Both the position numbers and the translations under genes were made by a program. This document shows positions 45,551 to 52,672 of a stretch of 64,000 bases of DNA, piece after piece (position 1 is the stretch's first letter; every line of letters starts with the position of its first letter). Source of the stretch: Sphingomonas soli NBRC 100801 (GTDB lineage Bacteria > Pseudomonadota > Alphaproteobacteria > Sphingomonadales > Sphingomonadaceae). The stretch is from assembly GCF_001591025.1 (NCBI RefSeq), contig NZ_BCTZ01000004.1:310001-374000 (forward strand), given 5' to 3'. A model generated the notes under the pieces. That model made no database searches, had not been told where the DNA came from, and saw only the letters and a program-made list of their open reading frames with translations.

Positions 45551-46160
45551 TACCAAACCCGCCGCTTCGCCCGGCCTGCGCATGCTGATCGATTTCGGCC
45601 CGCTCGCCGTCTTCTTCGCGGTCAACAGCTTCGCCCCAGGCGCGCAGTTGGAGCGCATCTTCGCCGCCACTGCCGCCTTCATGGTGGCGATGGGTGCCAC
45701 GATGGCGCTGAGCTGGTGGAAGACGCGCCACATCTCGCCGATGCTGTGGATCTCGGGCGCGCTCGTCCTCGTGTTCGGCGGGCTTACGCTCTATTTCCAC
45801 GATCAGACCTTCATCCAGATGAAGCCGACGATCGTCTATGCGATGTTCGCGATCATCCTGGGGTACGGTTTGGTGGCCGACAAACCGCTCCTCCAGACCC
45901 TGCTCCAGACCGCCTATCCCGGCCTTTCGGCCAAGGGCTGGCGGCTGCTGACGATCAACTGGGCGCTGTTCTTCACCGCGATGGCGATCCTCAACGAAGT
46001 GATGCGCCAGATGCTGAGCTGGGATCAGTGGGTGACGTTCAAGACCTGGGCGGTGATCCCGATGACTTTGGTGTTCGCGATGCTCAACATCCCGATGCTG
46101 CTCAAGCACGGTCTCCAGCTCGACAAGCCCGAAGACGCGCCGATTCCGCCGGAAGGGTAA
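45540..46160 (+). CDS. yciB: YciB/IspZ inner-membrane septation protein
   Basis: This 206-residue protein has five or six membrane helices and the YciB/IspZ signature RMLIDFGPLAVFFAVNSFAP at the start, then FIQMKPTIVYAMFAIILGYG and WALFFTAMAILNEVMRQMLS. In enterobacteria YciB affects envelope integrity and septation. The ATG at 45540 overlaps ftsY by 11 bases. A long hairpin follows the stop, and sodB is convergent. Confidence 0.94.
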   Translation: MAADTKPAASPGLRMLIDFGPLAVFFAVNSFAPGAQLERIFAATAAFMVAMGATMALSWWKTRHISPMLWISGALVLVFGGLTLYFHDQTFIQMKPTIVYAMFAIILGYGLVADKPLLQTLLQTAYPGLSAKGWRLLTINWALFFTAMAILNEVMRQMLSWDQWVTFKTWAVIPMTLVFAMLNIPMLLKHGLQLDKPEDAPIPPEG

Positions 46161-46186
46161 TTCCCTCTCCCGGATGGGAGAGGGAA
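46161..46186. terminator. Hairpin between convergent yciB and sodB
   Basis: An eleven-base stem, TTCCCTCTCCC with GGGAGAGGGAA and a four-base GGAT loop, fills the space between two convergent stop codons. A-rich sequence follows on the plus strand, so it lacks a classic T-tract on either side. Confidence 0.5.
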
Positions 46187-46193
46187 AAAGCAA

Positions 46194-46817
46194 TCAGCTG
46201 CCCTGATCGGCGCGGCTTACGCCCTGGCCGTCAAGGTTCTGGGCGGCGAAATCCCAGTTGATCAGGTTCGCGGTAACCGCTTCGAGATAGCCGGGGCGCG
46301 CATTGCGATAATCGATATAGTAAGCGTGCTCCCACACGTCGATCGTCAGCAACGGGACCATGCCTTCATAGGCGACCGGCGTGTCGGCGTCGTGCAGCGA
46401 CGTCACCTTCAGCTTGCCGCCGTCGAGCACCAGCCAGCCCCAGCCATTGGAGAAGTGGCCGACCGATTCCGCGACCAGCTGCTTCACCAGCTCCTCGGTC
46501 GTGCCGAAACTCTCCTCGATCAGCTCGGCCAGCTTGCCCGAAGGGGTCTGCTTTTTGGGGCTCAGGCTGTGCCAATAGAAAGTGTGGTTCCAGATCTGGG
46601 CCGAATTGTTGAACAGCGCCTTGTCGCCGGTTTCCTTGGCGTGGAGGATGACCTCGCTCAGCTTGCGCCCTTCCAGACCCTTTTCGGTGACGAAGCCGTT
46701 GGTCTTGTCGACATAGGCCTTGTGATGCTTGCCATGATGGAATTCGAGCGTCTCGGCCGAGATGTGCGGCGCAAGCGCGTCCTTGGCATAAGGAAGCGGG
46801 GGAAGTTCGAAAGCCAT
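46194..46817 (-). CDS. sodB: Superoxide dismutase, iron type
   Basis: This 207-residue Fe/Mn-family SOD has metal ligands in the expected contexts: HHGKHHKAYVDK, QIWNHTFYWHSL and DVWEHAYYIDYRNARPGYLE. The residue set AQIWNHTFYW favours iron. It is cytosolic. The start at 46817 (MAFELPPLPY) has GGAG eight bases upstream. The C-terminal tail after WDFAAQNL is slightly longer than in E. coli SodB. Confidence 0.95.
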   Translation of the reverse strand: MAFELPPLPYAKDALAPHISAETLEFHHGKHHKAYVDKTNGFVTEKGLEGRKLSEVILHAKETGDKALFNNSAQIWNHTFYWHSLSPKKQTPSGKLAELIEESFGTTEELVKQLVAESVGHFSNGWGWLVLDGGKLKVTSLHDADTPVAYEGMVPLLTIDVWEHAYYIDYRNARPGYLEAVTANLINWDFAAQNLDGQGVSRADQGS

Positions 46818-47010
46818 GGCGGTTACTCCGTGATGTTGAATTTGGCAGCCCAACGCGCCGGCCGGGCTTGCGCTCCGCGCCTAAACCCTAAAACGCCCCG
46901 CCGTCCCACAAATTTCATTGCGTGTGACAAACGAAAATTCCGATCATAAACTGCGCGCTATCCAGACTGGCGGGGCAAGCGGCCGGCGGGGCAATCCAGG
47001 GGAGAGGTTT

Positions 47011-47577
47011 ATGGACAAGTTTTTCGGCAATCTGCACGCGGTGCTGGCGGTCGGCTTCGTGCTGGCGCTGGGGATGATCTTCTCGCCGTTTTACTCCGAA
47101 TATGTGACGCTCGACGCCAATCACATCTTCCAGTGGCTTCACGTCTTTTTCGGCATCGTCTGGATCGGCCTGCTTTACTATTTCAACTTTGTGCAGATCC
47201 CGACCATGCCGTCGATCCCCGCCGAGCTGAAGCCAGGCGTTTCCAAGTTCATCGCGCCCAAGGCGCTGTTCTTCTTCCGCTGGGCCGCGTTGCTCACGGT
47301 GATCACGGGGGCGATCCTCGCCTGGCTGTATGACGAACTGCATCAGGGCCTGGCCCTGCAGCCCGGCTATCAACTCATCGGCATTGGCATGTGGCTCGCG
47401 CTCATCATGGCGGCGAATGTGTGGTTCGTGATCTGGCCGAACCAGAAGAAAGCTCTCGGCCTGGTCGAAGCGGACGACGCGACCAAGGCGAAGGCGGCCA
47501 AAACCGCGATGATGGCCTCGCGCCTGAACGTGATGTTGTCGATCCCGATGCTGCTGGCGATGACCAACATGCATTGA
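47011..47577 (+). CDS. PuuD-like membrane protein, N-terminal module only
   Basis: This 188-residue protein has about five membrane helices. It reads as the membrane part of the urate-hydroxylase PuuD (DUF989) family: WLHVFFGIVWIGLLYYFNFV, PKALFFFRWAALLTVITGAI and AANVWFVIWPNQKKALGLVE. PuuD itself carries a C-terminal cytochrome c domain with CxxCH, which is absent here. Short versions without the heme domain are common in alphaproteobacteria and need not oxidise urate. GGGGAGAGG precedes the ATG at 47011. Confidence 0.8.
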   Translation: MDKFFGNLHAVLAVGFVLALGMIFSPFYSEYVTLDANHIFQWLHVFFGIVWIGLLYYFNFVQIPTMPSIPAELKPGVSKFIAPKALFFFRWAALLTVITGAILAWLYDELHQGLALQPGYQLIGIGMWLALIMAANVWFVIWPNQKKALGLVEADDATKAKAAKTAMMASRLNVMLSIPMLLAMTNMH

Positions 47578-47644
47578 GCACCATTGCCTGTTCGATAGAC
47601 TTCGCGGGCGACCATCGTCCGCCCGCGAAGCAAAGGCAGATCGA

Positions 47645-48145
47645 TCATATCCCGCCGGGCAACATCGCGGGGAAAGCCCCCAGCCAATAGGCGACAGAGA
47701 GCAACCAGGCGATCATGCCGGGGACGACGAACGCGCCCAGAACCTGCTTGGTATTGGCGATACGCGGCCCGAGCAGGGCGTGCAGGAACAGGCCCATGCC
47801 CAGCGGAACCCCGATGAAGCAGGCCGCGCCTGACATTCCCAGGGAAGCGCCGACTATCCAGATCGATGCCAGAAGATGGACGCACATCCGTGCAATCCAG
47901 GTGTTTTCGTGCCCGGCACCGTTGATCGAGGCCATGTCGATCATCGCATCGCAGAACAGCCAGAGGTATCCGGCGAACTTTATTTCGGCGCTGCCTGGGA
48001 GAAGAACGACCGCCGGCATGAGCGCCAGATGGTAAAGCAGGCCCATGCAATCGCCCAGAAACAGGCTTTTGTGCTTGGATGCGAACATCGCGATCCATCC
48101 ACACATCGAGAGCAGGGGGAGATATTTTAGGTAGTCGGTGAACAT
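47645..48145 (-). CDS. Hypothetical multi-pass membrane protein
   Basis: This 166-residue integral membrane protein has about five hydrophobic helices. It begins MFTDYLKYLPLLSMCGWIAM and contains SASWIV-like SIWIVGASLGMSGAACFIGV near the middle. The ATG at 48145 is supported by GAGG eight bases upstream. No family was recognised; the fold and size are like the small DUF families of uncharacterised inner-membrane proteins. It is preceded by a 300-base region with several dyads (48297-48443). Confidence 0.7.
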   Translation of the reverse strand: MFTDYLKYLPLLSMCGWIAMFASKHKSLFLGDCMGLLYHLALMPAVVLLPGSAEIKFAGYLWLFCDAMIDMASINGAGHENTWIARMCVHLLASIWIVGASLGMSGAACFIGVPLGMGLFLHALLGPRIANTKQVLGAFVVPGMIAWLLSVAYWLGAFPAMLPGGI

Positions 48146-48449
48146 GACGGGTTCCTCGTCTCCGTGCCAAGGCACGTGGTTGACAGAGGCGCTCAGCCGA
48201 CACGGCGATGCATCGAGCCGAAAAGGCGCAGCAACGACGGGCGGGCTAAAACGCTCGCTTCCGTCATGGTCCGCGACCCCGCAAAGGGCTGGAACAACCG
48301 TTCCGAGGAACGGTGGCCGGGGCTCACCAGATACCGACCTGCCATTTTCGACAGGCTCCATATAGGCAGCGGTCGTCTTGACCTAAAGGATAGGTCGAGC
48401 GGGGCTAAAGAGCCCGGCCGGCTTCAAGGCGGGCTTATAAGCCTGATTC
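48146..48449. other. Intergenic region with several dyads
   Basis: No convincing gene is seen in these ~300 bases. They hold ACCGTTCC-GA-GGAACGGT (48297-48314), GACCTA-N5-TAGGTC (48380-48396), a GGGCT-AAAG-AGCCC hairpin (48402-48415) and a 12-base palindrome GGCTTATAAGCC (48432-48443) next to the pspF stop. The first two look like protein-binding dyads for the membrane-protein gene; the last two could help end pspF transcripts. Confidence 0.5.
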
Positions 48450-49490
48450 CTAGCCAGTTGCCCCCAGCAGATCGTGGCGCTTGAGCGCGTGGCGCAGCTG
48501 ATCATAGCTCAGGCCCAGCGCCTCGGCGGTCGATCGCTGGTTGAACCGGTTCTCGGCCAGCGCGCGCGAGAGCAATTCGCGCTCAAAGCGGTTTACCCGC
48601 GTCTTGAAATCCGTACCGCCGTCCAGCCCGGGCGCGGGCGCAGGGGTCGGCTCGATCGCAGCGGATGCGGCAGGAGCCGGCGCGGGTGCCGCGCTCCCCG
48701 CCACCGCGGCGCGCGGGCGGAAGGGTGAATCGAACGGGTCGATCTCGATCGCGTCCACCGGTCCGTCATGCTCCCAGCGATACACGGCGCGCTCCACCAC
48801 GTTGCGCAGTTCGCGCACATTGCCCGGCCAGCTGTAATTCTCCAGCGTGTCGAGCGCGTTCGGCCCCCAGCCGGGCCAGTCCTGCATCCCGATCTCGGAA
48901 GCCATGCGTCGGCCGTAAAAGTCCGCAAGCACCTGCACATCGCCCTTGCGGTGCCGGAGCGGCGGCAGCGTGACCACCTCGAAGCTCAGCCGGTCGAGCA
49001 GATCGGCGCGAAACGTGCCCTTCTCCACCCTCTCGGGCAGATGCTCGTTGGTCGCCGCCACGATGCGTACATCCACCCGTACAGGGCGCGACGAACCGAT
49101 ACGGTGGATCTCGCCATATTCCACCGCGCGCAGCAGCCTTTCCTGCGCGCCCATGGAAAGCGTGCCCAGTTCGTCGAGAAACAGCGTGCCGCGATGCGCC
49201 TCTTCGAAGCGCCCTGCCCGCGCCTTTGTCGCGCCGGTAAACGCACCCGCTTCATGCCCGAACAATTCCGCCTCGATCAGCGTCTCGGGCAAAGCAGCGC
49301 AGTTCATCACCACGAGGGGCTGATCCCAGCGCGGCGAGAGGCGATGCAGGCGCTCCGCAACCAGTTCCTTGCCGGTCCCGCGCTCTCCGATCACGAGCAC
49401 CGGGCGATCGAGTTGCGCCGCGCGGCTGGCGCGCTCCAGCGCGTCAAGAAACGGCGCCGATTGGCCGATAACGTGGGTTGTGCGCTCCAT
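48450..49490 (-). CDS. pspF: PspF sigma-54 activator of the phage-shock operon
   Basis: This 346-residue AAA+ bacterial enhancer-binding protein has no receiver domain. Its ATPase has the Walker A VIGERGTGKELVAERLH, the sigma-54-contacting GAFTGA in FGHEAGAFTGATKARAGR, Walker B TLFLDELG and the sensor region SWPGNVRELRNVVERAV. An Ala/Pro-rich linker leads to a Fis-type HTH (NRFNQRSTAEALGLSYDQLR). The lack of an input domain and the divergent psp genes identify PspF, which PspA holds inactive until the membrane is stressed. ATG 49490 fits the family start. Confidence 0.94.
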   Translation of the reverse strand: MERTTHVIGQSAPFLDALERASRAAQLDRPVLVIGERGTGKELVAERLHRLSPRWDQPLVVMNCAALPETLIEAELFGHEAGAFTGATKARAGRFEEAHRGTLFLDELGTLSMGAQERLLRAVEYGEIHRIGSSRPVRVDVRIVAATNEHLPERVEKGTFRADLLDRLSFEVVTLPPLRHRKGDVQVLADFYGRRMASEIGMQDWPGWGPNALDTLENYSWPGNVRELRNVVERAVYRWEHDGPVDAIEIDPFDSPFRPRAAVAGSAAPAPAPAASAAIEPTPAPAPGLDGGTDFKTRVNRFERELLSRALAENRFNQRSTAEALGLSYDQLRHALKRHDLLGATG

Positions 49491-49554
49491 GCCGAACCCT
49501 TGGCGAATTTTCCTAACTATTGGCAAGTTATAAAATGCGCCTGAACCCCATATG

Positions 49555-49583
49555 AATGGCGAAAATGGCTGAAAACCGCCATT
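49555..49583. promoter_or_regulatory. Inverted repeat upstream of the psp sigma-54 promoter
   Basis: Arms AATGGCG and CGCCATT, 15 bases apart, end nine bases before the -24 element. It may be a PspF or IHF-region site, but it is closer to the promoter than typical enhancer sites. Confidence 0.4.
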
Positions 49584-49592
49584 TCTGGAAAT

Positions 49593-49608
49593 TGGCACGG
49601 CTTGTGCT
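49593..49608 (+). promoter_or_regulatory. Sigma-54 (-24/-12) promoter of the psp operon
   Basis: TGGCACGGCTTGTGCT matches the consensus TGGCACG-N4-TTGCW at all but one position, with GG and GC at the exact -24/-12 spacing. It lies 60 bases upstream of the first small ORF and ~265 bases upstream of pspA, divergent from pspF. Confidence 0.9.
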
Positions 49609-49668
49609 GAGTATCAGGCAAGCCCGATCAAGGGCCAACGAAACAAGCCAAGGTTCAGGGAATTCAAT

Positions 49669-49779
49669 ATGACTTATGCCAACAACAACTTCCGCAATGC
49701 CTTCCTCGCCGTCTCGTTCGCCCTGCTCAGCAGCGTGCTGCTGGTCGCAGGCACGGTCTCGGCGCCGCTGGTCGCATAA
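49669..49779 (+). CDS. 36-residue hydrophobic peptide, first gene of the psp operon
   Basis: A small gene starts at ATG 49669 with AGGG eight bases upstream. It encodes a short polar head (MTYANNNFRNA), then a single hydrophobic helix (FLAVSFALLSSVLLVAGTVS) and a short tail APLVA. It is the first open frame after the sigma-54 promoter and therefore should be induced together with pspA under membrane stress. The sequence could be a membrane peptide or a cleaved signal-like peptide. No known family was recognised. A strong hairpin lies between it and pspA. Confidence 0.75.
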   Translation: MTYANNNFRNAFLAVSFALLSSVLLVAGTVSAPLVA

Positions 49780-49816
49780 CGAAGTCTGCCGCTTGCCTGC
49801 CCCGGCATGCGGCACC

Positions 49817-49848
49817 GCCGGGAGGGTGTCCCCCTAGCCCCTCCCGGC
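49817..49848 (+). other. Strong stem-loop between the small peptide gene and pspA
   Basis: A perfect ten-base stem (GCCGGGAGGG and CCCTCCCGGC) with a 12-base loop lies 26 bases before the pspA start codon. There is no T-tract after it, so it may protect the downstream mRNA, mark a processing site, or attenuate rather than terminate. Confidence 0.6.
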
Positions 49849-49873
49849 CCCCATCCCGAAGGAGTATTTGATT

Positions 49874-50542
49874 ATGGGTATCTTCTCTCGAACCCGCGAC
49901 ATCATCGCCGCGAACGTCACCGATCTGCTGGATAAGGCGGAAGACCCCGCCAAGATGATCCGCATGATCATCCTCGAGATGGAGGAAACCCTCGTCGAAG
50001 TCCGCGCTTCCGCGGCCCGCACGATCGCCGACCAGAAGGAAATGCGTCGGCACATCTCGAAGCTGGAAGGGCTTCAGTCGAGCTGGACGGAAAAGGCCGA
50101 GCTGGCGCTGAGCAAGGGCCGCGAGGACCTGGCCAAGGCCGCTTTGGTCGAGAAGCAGAAGGCTGCCGATATGTGCGAGCAGTTGACGGCTGAGATCGCG
50201 GTGCTCGACGAAGCGCTCAAGGCTTCGGAAGAGGACATCACCAAGCTGCAGACCAAGCTGCGCGAAGCCCGCACCCGCCAGAATTCGGTGGTCGCCCGCC
50301 TGGAGAGCGCCAACAATCGGACGCGGCTCCGCGAGATGACCAACGGCTCGAAGATGCAGGACGCCTTCTCGCGCTTCGACGTCCTCGAACGCCGGGTGGA
50401 TTTCGCCGAAGGCCGTGCCGAAGCAGCCGGCCTGGGCTCGATCCCCAAGACGCTCGAAGAGGAAATCGCCGAGCTCAAGTCGAACGACAAGGTTGAGGCC
50501 GAACTGGCGGCGCTGAAGGCACGCGTCGGCAAGGGAGAATAA
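49874..50542 (+). CDS. pspA: Phage shock protein A (PspA/IM30 family)
   Basis: This 222-residue coiled-coil protein begins MGIFSRTRDIIAANVTDLLD followed by KAEDPAKMIRMIILEMEETL, the amphipathic membrane-binding helix and first coiled-coil segment of PspA. It binds stressed inner membrane as oligomers and, when unstressed, inhibits PspF. The whole chain is helical, as expected for the ESCRT-III-like fold. ATG 49874 has AAGGAG nine bases upstream; a TTG two codons earlier is too close to the Shine-Dalgarno sequence. Confidence 0.97.
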   Translation: MGIFSRTRDIIAANVTDLLDKAEDPAKMIRMIILEMEETLVEVRASAARTIADQKEMRRHISKLEGLQSSWTEKAELALSKGREDLAKAALVEKQKAADMCEQLTAEIAVLDEALKASEEDITKLQTKLREARTRQNSVVARLESANNRTRLREMTNGSKMQDAFSRFDVLERRVDFAEGRAEAAGLGSIPKTLEEEIAELKSNDKVEAELAALKARVGKGE

Positions 50543-50545
50543 GCG

Positions 50546-50815
50546 ATGGAGGAAATCTTCATCCCGATCATCGCGATCGGATCGATCTTCATCGGGTTGC
50601 CCTGGCTGGTCTTCCACTACGTCACCAAGTGGAAGCAGATCGGGACGATCACCGGGGAAGACGAGAAGCTCCTGGATGAGCTCCACTATGTCGCCCGTCA
50701 GCTTGAAGAGCGCCTGATCACCGTCGAACGCATCATTGCCGCCGACAACCCCGATTTCCGCCCGCTGCGCCCCGAGCGCACCGAAGCCGAATATGACGTT
50801 TCGAGGAGGAACTGA
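50546..50815 (+). CDS. pspB: Phage shock protein B
   Basis: This 89-residue inner-membrane protein has one N-terminal helix (IFIPIIAIGSIFIGLPWLVF) followed by a cytoplasmic coiled coil HYVARQLEERLITVERIIAA. PspB together with PspC senses stress and relieves PspA inhibition of PspF. It lies three bases after pspA. The segment LEERLITVERIIAAD is the first copy of a signature repeated in the following small genes. Confidence 0.93.
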   Translation: MEEIFIPIIAIGSIFIGLPWLVFHYVTKWKQIGTITGEDEKLLDELHYVARQLEERLITVERIIAADNPDFRPLRPERTEAEYDVSRRN

Positions 50816-50816
50816 A

Positions 50817-51191
50817 ATGTCGAGCCGCACCAAATTCTACCTGGACAAGCAGAATGGCAAGATCATGGGCGTCTGCTCGGGTCTCGCCGATTACACCGGG
50901 ATCGAAGCGATCTGGCTGCGTGTCGGCATGGTCGTACTCGCCCTCTCGACCAGCGGCACGGTGATCCTGGGCTATCTGCTGATCGCCTGGCTCGCTCCGA
51001 ACAAGCCCGCCGGCCTCTATGAAGGCCCGGAAGAGCAGAAATTCTGGCAGGGCGTGCGCAGCAATCCGAAGCGCACCACCAGCGAGGTCCGCTCGAAGTT
51101 CCGCGACATCGATCGCCGGCTTGCCGACATCGAGATGTACTATACGAGCCGCAACACGCGCCTCGCCGACGAAATCGACAGCCTGCGCTAA
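50817..51191 (+). CDS. pspC: Phage shock protein C with coiled-coil tail
   Basis: This 124-residue PspC-domain membrane protein begins FYLDKQNGKIMGVCSGLADY and continues TGIEAIWLRVGMVVLAL, the typical PspC core. A second helix (VILGYLLIAWLAP) and a C-terminal coiled coil ending RNTRLADEIDSLR follow. The tail repeats the pattern RRLADIExxYTSRNxRLADEI found in the other small proteins of this operon. The start is one base after the pspB stop. Confidence 0.94.
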   Translation: MSSRTKFYLDKQNGKIMGVCSGLADYTGIEAIWLRVGMVVLALSTSGTVILGYLLIAWLAPNKPAGLYEGPEEQKFWQGVRSNPKRTTSEVRSKFRDIDRRLADIEMYYTSRNTRLADEIDSLR

Positions 51192-51218
51192 GGCGCAGGC
51201 CAAAGAGGGAGGAAGGAC

Positions 51219-51509
51219 ATGAACGACGAAGTTATGGTCTTCATACTCGCCTTGGTCGCAATTTCGACGATTGGCTGGGTGGTGAACAACTGGATCCGTG
51301 CGAAGCACGGCTATGCGCTCGAGAATGAATGGAGCGGCACTACGCCGAAGAACGACCCGGAAGCCGAACGCAAGATCGGCCTGCTCGCAAGCGAGAATGA
51401 GCGGCTCACCGGCCAGATCTCGCGGCTCGAGGAGCGGATCGCAGTGCTAGAACGGATCGCCACCGATCCGGCCGAGCGCACCGCCCGCGAAATCGACGCG
51501 CTGCGCTGA
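51219..51509 (+). CDS. PspB-like small membrane coiled-coil protein
   Basis: This 96-residue protein has one N-terminal transmembrane helix (VMVFILALVAISTIGWVVNN), a basic stop-transfer and linker, then a coiled coil with ISRLEERIAVLERIATDPAE and the ending TAREIDALR. The layout is that of PspB; the C-terminal signature is shared with PspC and the next genes. It has GGAGG upstream. It is probably an extra component of the envelope-stress response. Confidence 0.8.
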   Translation: MNDEVMVFILALVAISTIGWVVNNWIRAKHGYALENEWSGTTPKNDPEAERKIGLLASENERLTGQISRLEERIAVLERIATDPAERTAREIDALR

Positions 51510-51534
51510 AGAACGAAACGAGAGGAACAAACCA

Positions 51535-51801
51535 ATGATTTCCCCGATCCTCATCCCGATCCTCGGCATCTCCTGCGGGATCCTCGCGATCTTCGGAGGG
51601 GTCTTCTTCAAGCCCTGGCTCGCGATGCAGCAGCGCAAGATGGAGATCGAAGCGACGATGGTCGCCGAAAAGGCCGCCCAATATGCCGCCCAGACCGAAC
51701 GGCTCGAACAACGGGTCCAGGTCCTGGAAAGGATCATCACCGATCGCGGGGTCGCCCTCGCGGAAGAAATTGACCAGCTGCGCGACGCGCCGCTCAACTA
51801 A
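51535..51801 (+). CDS. PspB-like small membrane coiled-coil protein
   Basis: This 88-residue protein has an N-terminal helix (ILIPILGISCGILAIFGGVF), then a helical stretch ending ERLEQRVQVLERIITDRGVA and LAEEIDQLRDAPLN. It closely parallels the gene just upstream and PspB, suggesting gene duplication. The Shine-Dalgarno sequence GAGAGGAAC is nine bases ahead. Its role is inferred from architecture and operon position only. Confidence 0.8.
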   Translation: MISPILIPILGISCGILAIFGGVFFKPWLAMQQRKMEIEATMVAEKAAQYAAQTERLEQRVQVLERIITDRGVALAEEIDQLRDAPLN

Positions 51802-51812
51802 GGAATAAATTC

Positions 51813-51932
51813 ATGATCGTGTTTTTCGCAGTGCTGACGGCACTGTGCGGGGGAGGTATTGCCCTCGCAGAGAGCCGGGACCGTCCCCGCCGCCGCGCCC
51901 TTCGCAGCGCCCAGGCTGCGGCTCAGAACTAG
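51813..51932 (+). CDS. 39-residue small protein within the psp cluster
   Basis: A short gene has ATG at 51813 and AAGGA eight bases upstream. It encodes one hydrophobic stretch (MIVFFAVLTALCGGGIALAE) followed by an Arg-rich tail (SRDRPRRRALRSAQAAAQN). The hydrophobic part ends in ALAE, so it is either a membrane peptide with a cytoplasmic basic tail or a short secreted peptide. No family was recognised. The spacing to both neighbours (11 and 33 bases) is normal for the operon. Confidence 0.65.
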   Translation: MIVFFAVLTALCGGGIALAESRDRPRRRALRSAQAAAQN

Positions 51933-51965
51933 CGCCGCGAGGCGCGCCAAAGGGAGTTTAGTGCA

Positions 51966-52241
51966 ATGAACCCGTTCGAAATGGTTGTCGCGATTATCGT
52001 GATCGTCACGATCGGCAGCGTGCTGAAGGCGCGGTACGGCATTCACAAGGACAAGTGGGGCAACGAGACCTACACGCCGCGGGGCGCCGATCCGGCGATC
52101 GCCGCGGAGAATGCCCGGCTCAAGGAGGAACTGCGCGCCATCAAGGAACGCGTTCAGGTCCTCGAGCGGGTGGTGACCGACACCAATGACAGCAGCGCCC
52201 GTCTCGACCGCGAGATCGAATCGCTGCGCGACAAAAGCTGA
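51966..52241 (+). CDS. PspB-like small membrane coiled-coil protein
   Basis: This 91-residue protein has an N-terminal membrane helix (EMVVAIIVIVTIGSVLKARY) and a cytoplasmic coiled coil whose core ELRAIKERVQVLERVVTDTN is nearly identical in pattern to the preceding paralogues, ending RLDREIESLRDKS. AGGGAG lies upstream. This is the third PspB-like copy after pspC. Confidence 0.8.
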   Translation: MNPFEMVVAIIVIVTIGSVLKARYGIHKDKWGNETYTPRGADPAIAAENARLKEELRAIKERVQVLERVVTDTNDSSARLDREIESLRDKS

Positions 52242-52263
52242 CGTCTGACCAGGGAGGAATGAC

Positions 52264-52518
52264 GTGACCCACGATCCCAATCTTTACATCACCGTCGCCG
52301 CATCCGGCCTCGCCGGGCTCGGCATGGTCACCGCAGCGACCCTCGCCGGGTGGCGCGGCTGGCTGGCCCTGAAGCGCCAGGAACTGACCGAGCGCCACGC
52401 CATCGCGGAGGCGCAACCCGGCCAGTCCGGCCCTTCGGTCGCCTCGCGCATCGAAGTGGCGGACCTCAAGGAGCGCATCCGCAAGCTCGAAGCCATCGCC
52501 GCGGGCGTGGACCTCTGA
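52264..52518 (+). CDS. Small membrane coiled-coil protein, last gene of the psp cluster
   Basis: This 84-residue protein starts with GTG at 52264 (GGAGG six bases upstream). A single membrane helix (ITVAASGLAGLGMVTAATLA) is followed by a helical C-terminus VADLKERIRKLEAIAAGVDL that recalls, but only partly matches, the coiled-coil signature of its neighbours. It is followed by a REP-type element. Confidence 0.7.
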   Translation: MTHDPNLYITVAASGLAGLGMVTAATLAGWRGWLALKRQELTERHAIAEAQPGQSGPSVASRIEVADLKERIRKLEAIAAGVDL

Positions 52519-52527
52519 CAGCACCGT

Positions 52528-52636
52528 TGTCACCCCGGACTTGTTCCGGGGGCCACCGGGCGGCTTGGCGGAAAGCAAGAGGCTCCAACCTCATCGCGCG
52601 CTGAACGGTGGATGCCGGAACAAGTCCGGCATCACG
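52528..52636. repeat. Long REP-type element, copy 1
   Basis: This element has a left arm TCACCCCGGACTTGTTCCGG, an internal part containing CATCGCGCGCTGAACGGTGG and a right arm GCCGGAACAAGTCCGGCATC. The right arm is the inverted counterpart of the left. It belongs to the same family as 53112-53220 and 53290-53387. Confidence 0.75.
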
Positions 52637-52672
52637 GTTTGGTTTATGGGGGAGCCTCGTTATAGACGCCCC

